Origin: Coriaria nepalensis
Taxonomy: Eukaryota > Streptophyta > Magnoliopsida > Cucurbitales > Coriariaceae
NCBI GenBank assembly: GCA_027186245.1
Contig: CP114493.1
Span: forward strand, 6,083,501-6,147,500
Length of the DNA stretch: 64,000 bases
Direction of reading: 5' to 3'
This document shows, piece after piece, positions 14,070 to 24,728 of this stretch. Position numbers and translations under genes: made by a program. Numbering within the stretch: the stretch's first letter is position 1; the number at the start of each line of letters is the position of its first letter. The notes beneath the pieces are model-generated. The model was not told the origin of the DNA and searched no databases. It saw nothing but the letters and a program-made list of their open reading frames with translations.

Positions 14070-16187
14070 TCATTCTCCGACTAGTGGAATGCAAGAAAAA
14101 GTAGAAGTTGTGGTTTATGCACCGCAGAAGGCCTATGCGGTTTGGTCTGAGAGAGTTTGCATTGGTGACGAGATTAAAATGTCATAAATATCTTTCAGAC
14201 TATATAATTAGGCGGATTGAAAAAGACAAACACCAGTTGAAAAAGTATCTTGAAGAGAAGCTTGTCAAAGTGTTAGAGCTAGCAGAGAAGTTTAGAACCA
14301 ATAATGGCCAATAGAGTAACAAGAACGGTTACATTGTGAAGATGGCTTGTGTTTACTTCATTGAAGCAATCCTTCAAGGGAGGATGAATAAGATCCAACC
14401 ATTTACTTTGTCCATAGCTAATAATTTATTCTGGCTCGAGCAATACCTTTAGGTTAGACTTAGTTATGAGGCTACCATTCAATCGCTTAAGAAGAATATT
14501 AAAATGAAGGTCATTGTGCATAGAGATTGGCCGAAGGGGAGGAAACATATGACTTATACGGGTTTCCATTTGCTTTACAAATTATACTTTATATTTAACT
14601 TTTACCCTTTTTTGTTTATATTATAATAGTTAATCCATTAACTATATATGTATTTAGTTATGAAGCAATTCCTTATCTTGGAATGCGAGCTGGAGTGCAG
14701 GGTGATGAGAATATAATGTTTCAGATTTTAAATTACCTATCTATGGATCCGCCCGTAAGTCATGATAATATAGAGCCCGGGACTAAGAAAAAATGAAGTA
14801 AGGTTTCATTTCTTTAGTTAAACTATTTTAGTTCATCATATGTATTGAAATGATTTTGATTTTGATTTAATATATCTCGTCATCCGTGAAATCCTAAAAC
14901 CAACCAAAGAAGTATCAATTTAGGAGTATTTGACCACTGTGCAACCTTTTGTGCATGGGGATGACAAGGATGTGGACCATTGGACATGGGTAAATGGTTC
15001 CAATGGTTGACCACTGTGAAACTTCTATCAGATGGACCACCACAACTAGATCTACTGCTAGCTTGCACCACTACCACCAGTCAAGGAAGCTGCAAAGAAT
15101 TCGGTGGAATCGATGGAGACATATGAAACCTTACCCATCAATGAGAAAAGATGGGATCAAAAGATGAAAAAGCATGCTTCATCCCTCATGTCTTCATTTA
15201 TATATATGTGGAAGAAACAAAAGTATAAGAATAAAAAGAGATTATCGGTGACGCCACATCGTACCCTAAATAAAGATAACGATAGAGTAATGCAACAATG
15301 GTTAGAGACTGAAATGGAGAAGTATTTGTTTATGTTAACTTCATTTAAAGTTATTTTATTTATTATGTTATATACTTAAGATTTCTCTCTAACAGAGACC
15401 CGATCATAGAATTTGTTGGATGTAAGTATGCGAAAGACTTTTTTGAGGGAACACTACGACCCGCATTATGGCTACATAGTTTTGTAAGAATTCAAACCTA
15501 TTTTTCAAACTTATTTTTGGATACATTGATAAATTTCCAACCAAGTCATTAATTTCTTTAATGCATTTTTTTTAATGATTGTAGCATGTGGATAAGTATA
15601 TGTTTCTGCTCCAGATGAGATAATATAAGTTCAATTACATTCTTGACCAGTATGCCACTTTCATAAATCAAGTATTCCCATAGTTTCTGGATATATATTG
15701 GAAGGAGACATTTGAAAAGTTGAAGGAAGAGGATTAGGAAAAACATGTATTTCCAGAAGGCTCTTTGATGAAGTCGTATGTCGATGGTAAGGCGCCTGTT
15801 GTCAGAATCGCATGAAAATAGGTAAACCATTTTTATATCTCGTATAATATCAATGACAAATATTGGGCGACCTTGGTTGTGGATATTACTAAGCATAAGA
15901 ATCGAGGTCATGCATAGCCTCTTAAGTAGCAAGTATTATACAAAGAAGCTAAAGAATTGCTAAATCCTATATACGTGATGCTCTCATACTTGTTAAGGAG
16001 TGGAGCGGTGAGTCTAAATGACAACCCCGAACCATTCGAGATCGCCATGCTCACTAGGTTGCATGAGAACACAACGTTATTAAAAGTGGATTGTGGTGTG
16101 TATGTGCTTAAATATTTAAAGTATCATCATACACGTTTAGATGTAATGCTCATTTGTGATGACCATATAGGTCTTTTCTATCGTTGA
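14070..16187 (+). pseudogene. DUF1985 / Ulp1 (C48 cysteine protease) protein of a MULE, decayed
   Basis: From about 14108 the plus strand encodes a DUF1985-type domain (RPMRFGLREFALVTRL), continuing through an ACVYFIEAIL segment and, after an AT-rich gap, YEAIPYLGMRAGVQG near 14660-14710. A Ulp1-type protease relic follows at about 15420-16187: HVDKYMFLLQMR, then DKYWATLVVD where the family normally has HW (the catalytic His looks replaced by Tyr), then VDCGVYVLKYL with the catalytic Cys retained. Several in-frame stops (for example after NNGQ and in the middle of the protease) make it non-functional. DUF1985-Ulp1 proteins are known passengers of plant MULEs, and their deSUMOylation role in the element is unclear. 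Confidence 0.7.
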
Positions 16188-16340
16188 ATATCTACTGATA
16201 TTTATCAACAATATATAGACATTTGATGTTTTGATATATAAGTTAGTTAGTATATATGCAATCGAAAATTGATTTATAGACAAATGACATTTTGATATAT
16301 AAATTTGATAAATAATGTAAGCTAGTAAACACTGAATCAG

Positions 16341-16427
16341 ATGGCTCGATGGGTTATCTCCATGACCATCGGGCCATCAATTTTAGAGGTTAGAGATTTT
16401 ATGCAGATGCCTTATCAAGTCGTCGGG
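16341..16427 (-). repeat. MULE-associated motif, copy 2 (inverted)
   Basis: Reading the minus strand gives CCGACGACTTGATAAG, then a spacer, then CCATCGAGCCATC. This matches copy 1 in inverted orientation and could mark the right end of the element carrying the Ulp1 gene. Confidence 0.55.
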
Positions 16428-16503
16428 TTTGTAAGACATACACCCTTTCCTAACGATACGATATGGATAGAAAGCCTTTACCCGATTGAATGATTATGAC
16501 ATA

Positions 16504-17325
16504 GACTTTTAATCTTAATCCTTAAACTTTAAACCTTAGTTCTTTAACATTAAACCCTAAACCTTAGTTCTTTAACATTAAATCCTAAACCTTAGTTCTT
16601 TAATCTTAAATCCTAAACTTTAGTTCTTTAGCATTAAACCCTAAACCTTAGTTCTTTAATCTTAAACTCTAATCATTGGTTCTTTAATTTCAAACCCTGA
16701 ACCTTAGTTCTTTAACAATAAACCCTAAATCATAGTTCTTTAATCTTAAACCCTAAACTTTAGATCTTTAATCTTAAACGCTAAATGTCAATTCTTTAAT
16801 ATTAGACCCTAAACCTTAGATCTTTAATCTTAAATGCTAAACCTTAGTTCTTTAACATTAAACCTTAAACATTACTTCATTAACATTAAATCATAAACCT
16901 TAGATCTTTAATCTTAAACCTTAAACTTTAGATCTTTGATCTTAAATCCTAAACCTTAGATCTTTAATCTAAAACCATAAACTTTAGATCTTTGATCTTA
17001 AATCTTAAACCTTAAATCTTTAATCTTAAACCCTAAACTTTAAATCTTTAACATTAAACCCTAACCCTTAGATCTTTAATCTTAAAACCTAAACCATATA
17101 TCTTTTTTCTTAAACCCTAAACCTTAGTTCTTTAACATTAAACCTTAGATCTTAGTTCTTTAACATTAAATCCTAAACCTTAGATCTTTAATCTTAAACC
17201 CTAAACCTTAGATCTTTAATCTTAAATCCTAGACCTTAATCTTTAACATTAAATCTTAACCTTTAAATCTTTAATCTTAAATCTTAGATCTCTAATCTTA
17301 AAACCTAAATCTTTAATCTTTCATA
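16504..17325. repeat. Tandem array of ~28-bp units with telomere-like CCCTAAAC words
   Basis: Roughly 29 degenerate units of about 28 bp follow one another, with the pattern TTAAACCCTAAACCTTAG then TTCTTTAACA or ATCTTTAATC. Each unit contains one CCCTAAA (the plant telomere heptamer) or a one-base variant. The heptamer is not itself tandem, so this is a satellite built from a telomere-containing unit rather than a telomere relic. It lies between the Ulp1 relic and the 3' end of the opposite MULE transposase. Confidence 0.93.
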
Positions 17326-17499
17326 CCAAAGTGAATCAAAGTGACATACTATACCAAAGTGACAGATATGAGATAATACAATACCAAACTGAATCAAAAT
17401 CATACAATACTAAAGTAAATAATTGGTATATTACATGAAAACGTTACTACATCATATTCATGCAATGTAAAATAATTACATCAATTTGAATGACTAAGA

Positions 17500-20275
17500 T
17501 TGGGAGGAAGTGGAATTAGGTTACGACATGTCGTCATGTTATGTCCAAGGCCACCACATTTTCTATACTTATTTCTCTTTCTTAGTTATACCCGTCTCGA
17601 ATGTATATGTCTCTTTGTAGGTCTTCCACTTTGTTTACACATTACGAGAAGTAAAATCTTAAGCGATCGAAGAGCTTCTGAAAATTCCCATTCATCAGTT
17701 GTTGGTATGGGATAAATTGATTCTGCATACGCTCGTCTCCAATTCAAACTCTTATAGTATTACGCACATATTGTATATAGTGTAACATTTGCGTGGCTCA
17801 CAGCTGCTAAAGCATGGGTGTATGATAACTTAACAAATTAGAATACCCTACATGTGTGACTCTTATCCCTTAAATTCATTAAAATATTAGCCGAAATACC
17901 ATCACCTGAAATATATCTCTACATCCACTCTATTAACCTTCATTATTATATTGTTATGTCTTCTATATAGCACTTTCTCTACCTTAGGTGTCAATGGTGT
18001 GTTTTTCTCATTTGATATACATTACCATTTGTAGAACCAAGTAGTCATTATCTTCCTGATACTATTAAGAAATGCTATAATTAGATAGTCACGCACATTC
18101 TTCAATGAAGCATTAAGAGACTCTATAATATTATTAGTCATTATGTCGTACCAATCACTATTGAAATGAGCTCTCGACAAATATTTAAATCTAACTTTCT
18201 CTAAGTATGTTGCCATACCGGGCTGTTGTCATTTGATCTCGTTAAAGTATGTATCAAATTCTTGAACCTTATATAATCTAGTTGTCTTATTGAATAGTTT
18301 GAGAATCACACCATATTTGAATATGGCCTTGATGTTTTGGCCAAGATGTCATATACATGCACCACCAAATATATAGCATTATTAATACTTTTTGCTTGAT
18401 TGGATATAAAAACCAAATCGAAAGCATTGGGGATCAAGCCCATCAACTTGCTTCTGAATCAAGTCCATGATCCATCATTCTCCGAATAAACTATAGGTCA
18501 TGCTAATGGATAGTTGTGTTTGTTACCGTCTTTGGTCATTACCACCAAAATAGTGTCTTTATATTTGCACTTCAAAAATGTTCATTCAACATAAATAAAT
18601 ATTCATAAAAATCAAAACCCTCTGATGGATGCTCCAAAAGCCAGGAAAAATATAGAAATATATTATTTCCATATGTCAAGAGTGTAATTACAGTCCTTTG
18701 ATTAATCATTTTCAACATGCCAATCTAATATGCTAAAGCTTTTTAACTATTCTCGATCGTACCCCGAATAAGTTCATGTGCAATTGATCTAGATTTTCAT
18801 GCCTTCTATTACTAATTTATATACCAGGATCATTGTGAACAATATTAATGATAGTTGGCACTTTAGGAGTCTTCGTACACCCTTTATACTTGGTCATCAC
18901 ATGTTGTCTAATAATAGATGTCATTGCTTACCTTTCTTGAATAAATAAGAACATGTGTGCTCATCTTTAAATGTTTGAATTTGAAAAAATTCAGAATTTT
19001 TATTTCCCGTCGCACGAAGTCGCCACATGCAATTTGGATATATGGACATGGCTACAAATGTAGTTTTATTCAACTTCTTAACCTTGAACTTAAAATTATG
19101 TTGCATTGCGAGCATATGTAGGCTAGCTTTTAGTTCGCTCTTCAATGTAAAACATTACGTGCACCTCCACTTGATTGGGAAGAGAAAATCGGGAATGAAT
19201 TACTTGCAACATATATGGAGTGTTGGGTAGCAATAGGGAGAATAAATCATCTTTAATATCATTTATAAGTTGTGATGAATGCGGTACATGCGGTGATGGT
19301 GGCAACATTTTGTCAAGTGACTGCAGTACACACAGTGATGGTGACAGCTTCTTGTTGGATGACCTTGGTCACGCGGTGATGGTGACCGTATCTCGTCAGG
19401 TGACCGCATTACACACCGTGATGGTGGCAGTTTCTCGCTAGGTGAACGCGGCACACACGCTATACGCGGTGATGGTAGTTTTATCTCGTCCGGTGAAATA
19501 CGTGGTGATTATGGCGGCATCTCGTCATTTCTTATGTGATTTAAGTTGTCTCGACCAGATAAAGCATCGGGTAAAGTCATGGGTAAGTATTACTCCTATG
19601 AAGAAGTCACATCCTTGTAACCTTGATGCGCAAGATTGATCTCGTTGTCGTTATTAGTATCACGTTCTTCCTCCATTCTCTCACTCTCGTCTTGATCACC
19701 CCCATTTTCAGTATCTTCATCCTCATTTATGCATCCTCATCCTTGTTGATCATACTCAACAACAAACTCATCATGATTATTAACATCAACCACAAGTATG
19801 TCATTCCTATAATTATCATGAAGATTAATCAATATGAGGCATGTCACACCTAAAAGCTTCACGGTTATTATCTATACCAGTAGGTATGTCACTCCTAGAA
19901 AGACCATAAACATTAGGAAGGTTAGGTAATTGATGACACTTTTCACCACATGAATCTTTTCCCATCTTCAGAAAAACATAACGTACAGTGGAGATTTTCC
20001 TTCTTTAGTCATTTTTTATATATAGATGTGAAGACCACAATGTACTAACCGACTTGTATGATAGTTGCAATCTACATTTATTGAGATTAGCATCGATAGA
20101 ATCATAGCTGACCACCAATAAACGATTATAAGTGACATTAGATTTCACTGAAATTCTAGTCGATCCCTCTATGCTATTTGAATGTCAATACCATACATTT
20201 TGATTCTCAATTTGGTTCATACTCTCTTTCCATTCACCACTAAAGCATATAATTACGAAAAAACTCTCCATTTTT
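17500..20275 (-). pseudogene. MULE (MuDR-like) transposase, decayed full-length copy
   Basis: The minus strand carries, in order, the usual parts of a plant MULE transposase. An N-terminal start with FSGEW lies near 20270-20200 and an internal repeat at 19260-19560. The MuDR DNA-binding domain at 19145-18921 shows CMWRLRATGNK and FKDEHTC. The post-catalytic block at 18216-18022 shows FNSDWYDIMTNNIIESLN. A damaged SWIM finger lies near 17850 and a zinc knuckle (CGGLGHNMTTC) near 17520-17555. Many stops and frame changes show it is dead. The DDE region, expected around 18300-18900, is too damaged for me to point to the acidic residues. A normal MULE transposase has about 700-900 residues, which fits the span. 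Confidence 0.8.
19268..19530. repeat. Degenerate ~42-bp tandem repeat inside the MULE transposase
   Basis: About six units begin GTGATGGTGRC and contain a CTCGTCAGGTGACC-like core. The spacings between successive GTGATGG words are about 42, 41, 42, 51 and 36 bp. On the coding (minus) strand this lies between the N-terminal region and the DNA-binding domain, where MULE proteins have acidic linkers. Confidence 0.8.
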
Positions 20276-20347
20276 GTAAAATGAAAGTAAATATAAATCA
20301 GCAATCTTGATTAAAAATAAGAAAGAAATGAAAAACAAAACCTAAAT

Positions 20348-20389
20348 CTCGACAAACTTGATGCTTGATATGCCATCGAGCCATCGGGC
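20348..20389 (+). repeat. MULE-associated motif, copy 3
   Basis: CTCGACAAACTTGATG followed by GCCATCGAGCCATCGGG matches copy 1 in the same orientation. It lies about 75 bp upstream of the apparent start of the minus-strand transposase. Confidence 0.55.
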
Positions 20390-21060
20390 GGATTGTCCAT
20401 CGGGGATACGTTGAAAATGAATCAGACCAGTTTTACAACTCCTTTAAGTGAAACGAAACCACAATTGAAACAAAATACAAAGCATAAAAAGCAATTATGT
20501 TTCAATTGAAAGAGAAATCAACAGCAAATTCGTAATCATACCCAAGCTTGATCTTGAAGATGGACGCTTTGAGATTTCGAACCTTGCAAAGAATAGAATA
20601 AGTAAAGATCAAAATATGAATCGAATTGAGGAAGCTGGAAAGAAGAAACACAAAAAATTTCATCACAAGCAGGAGGAAGCTCGAAAATTTTCGGTTAGGT
20701 ATGCTTTGATACCATTGGAAGTTGGAAGTAGGAAGAAGGGAAGATATCTTTTTGGTTATTTCAGTATTTTTATTAATGTTTAAATAAATAATACGATATA
20801 TAAGAGTACTTCATGAAGAAAACATTTTTGTAAACTTTGGTGTAGAAAACTTTTTTTTGTAAGGCCCATTAGCTGATTCACCCGTAATCCAATTATGTTT
20901 GTTTATGACAACGACCTTTTCTGTTTGTTTGACTGATCTTACTAATCTGTTGCCATTCTTTCCTGATTTGATCAACGGGGGCATGCTTATAGTTAAGTAA
21001 GTTTTATGGTGAATAATGAGATGCATCTAATCTACTTGGTTAATTTTGACACCACATCCC
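20390..21060. other. Intergenic, no gene seen
   Basis: This probably includes the right end of the MULE region. No terminal inverted repeat partner could be found by eye, and short ORFs here have no recognisable domains. Confidence 0.4.
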
Positions 21061-21233
21061 TTTCCGTCTGTCTTGTACTGTCTTGTACTGTCTTAAACTA
21101 TCCAAAACATGTACATTTGGATCGATTGTCTTTGCTATTTGCTTTGAGATTTTCCATCTGTCTTGTACTGTCTTAAACTATCCAAAACATGTACAATTTT
21201 GATTGATTATCTTTGCTATCTATTGGCTTTGAC
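21061..21233 (+). repeat. Tandem duplication, two units of ~85-90 bp
   Basis: The unit TTTCCRTCTGTCTTGTACTG with CTTAAACTATCCAAAACATG and TCTTTGCTAT occurs at 21061-21150 and again at 21151-21233. A smaller internal repeat of CTTGTACTGT is seen in the first unit only. Confidence 0.9.
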
Positions 21234-21978
21234 ATAAGATGCTGCCCCGAAAAGAGAGATTTTTGAAATAATATAGGTTGTATAAACTTGTTACTTAACA
21301 CGAGAGAAAACTAGCTGTACGTGGGGTCCAATAATAAATGAAATTAAAGGCAAACAAAGCACATGTATACTTAGAAATACATGTCTCAAGTCTTAAAACA
21401 AACTGAAAGTGAATTGATAGATCTAAATAATTTATATTGATTTCTCACACTAATCTTCCCCTTGTTGAACAAAATATTAATAAATCTAAGGTGAGTCCGG
21501 TAGTTAAAAGACACAAAACGTTAGATGAAATTTATATCAAAATTTTGAGTAGAAAATTTATGTAGATTATTTTTTAAAATCAATTATGAATCTATTTTTA
21601 AAAAAATATACAATAAATATCTAATATCAGTAATAGTTTAGAAGATAGATAAATGATTAATCGGGTGTTAATAGTTATAATATTCTAGAGATTTAAACTA
21701 ATCCAAACATGTCGGGTGTTAATGCTTGGAAGCATTAATGGAACGTCGAGAACAATATGAACATGGTAAGAGTTGAATCATGTAGGTGAAACAGGGAGCA
21801 TCATAAGAATAATTGATGTTTTAGATAGAACCTGATCATGATCAATACTTCTTTCATTTTACAACATTTCAATGCAATCCCCTTAATTTACGCTCTTTAT
21901 TTCATCATGATCATGATTCATGAATATCCATGCATGCACCATTTTCTTCTGTGTAGTATGTCGATATTATATAATATG

Positions 21979-22363
21979 GAAAATTATAATAAAATCCTAA
22001 ATTTAATATAAATTATAACAAATACCCTAAATTTTATATAAATTATAATAACATATTCTTTTAAAAAAATATATTATAAAAACCCCCCTAACAGTTAAGT
22101 CTTGATTGTCCAGTAGACTATATAGCTTCGTGAAGATCCGTAGAAGAGAAAAAAAAAAAAAAGTATAAAATTAACAGGTGGGTAACAGATCAATAATTTG
22201 GGTGGGCCCGATCTGAAATTAAAAAAAAATATTATACTATTAAAAAAGATTTAGGAGATTTATTATAATATATTTTTAAAATGAGATATTAATTATAATT
22301 TATATAAAATTTAGAGTATTTATTATAATTAATATTAAATTTGTATAATTAATTATACTTTTC
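21979..22363. mobile_element. Foldback MITE with ~110-bp terminal inverted repeats
   Basis: The left arm (21979-22090) begins GAAAATTATAATAAAATCC and the right arm (22250-22363), reverse-complemented, begins GAAAAGTATAATTAATTATA. Matching continues through CTAAATTTTATATAAATTAT, ATATATTATAA and CCTAA. The centre of about 160 bp has no ORF. There are no coding parts, which fits a non-autonomous DNA transposon. I could not identify a clean target duplication in the AT-rich flanks, so the superfamily is unknown. Confidence 0.8.
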
Positions 22364-24460
22364 TTATATATATTATACTATATAATATATATATATATAT
22401 AGAACTTGATTCGCATTTTCTTTTCCTTCTAAAATTATTCTAGCAGGCTAAAAGTTGGATAAATGCATGCATGTACGTTAGCTCTTTTTTTTTTTTTTTA
22501 ATTGTTAGGTGAAGTAAGCATGTAATATGATTGGTTAAAATTGATCCTTGGGACCATCTTATCTTATTATTGTTATTATTATTTTTATTTATTTTTTATT
22601 TATTTTTTATTTATTTACTTATTTTTTTCACATAAAATTCGAACAAGCGGATAATAATGCATGTACTCTGTCGTTGATTTGATCATTAATGACAATCTTA
22701 CTGGTTTTGTTTTTTGAATACCGGGGAATTCTCCTACCGCTTTCCGACAGTGGGCTCGAAATGTATCTAAAACTTACTTTTTTCTTCTTTCCCACTGCTT
22801 GTTCTGGATCCAAGCGACCACCGTTTGATTATTTTCTTCTTTCATTTACTAAAATGGATGTATTATTAGTTCATCTGTTCATGGACAAAGTACGCAGTGA
22901 TGGCTGATACAAGTTAATTAGCCGTTTAAGAAACATAACCATGACCACAATCTGGCATACCACTCAAAAAGGGCGATCTGTTCTTTCTATTTTGGGGAGA
23001 TCGATTGCACTTTTAGACCACTCGATCGGCGTAGTTCCTAGAAGAAACTAAACAAACAAGTATATAACATTGTTTTTTTCAAGAAGATGGTGTTTTTTTT
23101 TTTTTTAATACTATTTTCATGCATCTTCAACCACAAACAATGACATAATATTATATATAGACTAATAATTGGTGGAATCAAACATTTTGTAACATGATCT
23201 GATGCAATTGAAAAACATAGAGCTATTAGTTAATTAGTTTTTTTTTTGTAATAGAAATTATATATTGTCGTGGACACTCTTATTTGTCTTAATAAGAAAT
23301 ATTATTGAATAGATATTATCTATCAAGAAATTTTAAGGGTCTATACCTGAAGAACCTAAAGATACAAAGCTTAGGAAGAATTTCTTGATGTTTTGTATAA
23401 TACGTAAACCATATCATGAGGATTCTTAATATACTCATAGTTATGGAGTAGAAATTTTTTTTTTTTTTTTTTTTTGGTTCTTTTTCTACTCCATGAGTAG
23501 TATATTAAAAGACCTCACCACATCATATGCTATATAATTAAGTCAACACACTGTTTCATTTTACTCACATCATTCATTAACTAAAGGAAGGTTTACACCT
23601 CAAAGACCTAACACATAGACGCTAGAAAGAAAGAGTCCTTACAACTATCTAAGTAACTTGAAAGCTTATATTATCAACTAATTATGTTAGATATAAGGAG
23701 CGAGTATCTGTTCATATCTGAATAAAAAAATATATATAAAAAAGATAAAAACCATATATTTTTTTTCTTTTTTCTAGCTTCACTTTCACGAAGCTTCCTT
23801 CTCACTTAACCCTAATCGTAACACATCAACTCAGTAAGCTTCAGCCCTTCACTATCGCACCACCCAGCCCGAATATGTTCATGCATGCAATAGCAGAGCC
23901 AATAGTAAGTATCCTTTTATGCATCCATTATGAAGAATTAAGATATATGCTAGAGACTAGTAAGTACATGATGTGATTAATCTCTTTCATCCATATAAAT
24001 ATGGATATAAATTTGAACACGACAATAAGGTGCTATGTACCTAACCTTGCCCCATATTCATTAGATTTTTTTTAAAATCAAAATTTCCCTTAAATGTAAT
24101 GTTATTCAATTTTTACCCTCCTTTGTTAACATAAGAAATCTTAGTAGAATGAGAATAAGAAATCTAGATAATTTTTTGCTTATTTGAAAGTTGAAAGTGT
24201 GATGTAATTATATAGTTTTAATACATAATTAAGTTAATTTCTTAAAATAATTTATTTTTACAGAAAATACGTATCCACTAATATAGAAGTTTTCACGGAA
24301 CGGATTATCCGCTATCCGTAAATTGGTCAACCCTAAGGTAGTCTAGTTAAGTAATTCATTAAGAAAACATCCTTTGACCTTTTCTTTTGGGTTCTCGCGG
24401 TCTAGTTTAATGATGGACCAAGATTACTTTTTAGGCCTCAGTAAGAGACCAAACTGATGG
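22364..24460. other. AT-rich intergenic DNA
   Basis: This stretch has poly-T runs (22488, 23090, 23458), TTTATT repeats near 22583-22615 and an imperfect hairpin around 23428-23512. ORFs at 22628-22907 on both strands lack recognisable domains. I see no gene. Confidence 0.45.
23428..23512. repeat. Imperfect hairpin around a poly-T loop
   Basis: AATATACT plus ATGGAGTAGAAA on the left arm pairs with TTTCTACTCCAT plus AGTATATT on the right arm, with a few unpaired bases and a T-rich loop of about 25 bases. It could be a degraded tiny MITE or a small-RNA-like foldback. Confidence 0.55.
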
Positions 24461-24468
24461 CAGCTCAA

Positions 24469-24502
24469 TGGGCCACATACGTGCATGGGCCATACAGGCC
24501 CA
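24469..24502 (+). promoter_or_regulatory. Three site II (TGGGCC/GGCCCA) elements upstream of RECA3
   Basis: TGGGCC occurs at 24469 and 24486 and GGCCCA at 24497. Site II elements bind TCP factors and are typical of promoters of nuclear genes for mitochondrial proteins and of cell-cycle genes. This suits the product. Confidence 0.6.
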
Positions 24503-24634
24503 ATTACATTTTGGTAAACTTATCCTGCTGCGTAAAAATTTAAACTTTTTTGAGTTCGGGAGCAGAGAAGAAGAGGCAGAGACAGAGACAGAGAAAGCGC
24601 GCCAGGAGAGTCAGGGAAAATGGCGCGTTTTCTA

Positions 24635-24650
24635 AAACCCTAAACCCTAG
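24635..24650 (+). promoter_or_regulatory. Telo-box (AAACCCTAAACCCTAG) in RECA3 leader
   Basis: Two overlapping AAACCCTA words lie just upstream of the coding start. Telo-boxes commonly pair with site II elements in promoters of dividing-cell genes. They also overlap a very short upstream ORF (ATG at 24620, stop TAA at 24641). Confidence 0.55.
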
Positions 24651-24728
24651 CTATGGCCTTTTTTGGCTTTTATGAATTTGCAGTTTGTTAACGACTAGAA
24701 ATCACGCATTTTGACCTGATCAGGCGTT

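Noticed and set aside
16504..17325. Interstitial telomere relic
   Set aside because: CCCTAAA is present once per 28-bp unit and never in direct tandem, so it is a satellite containing the word.
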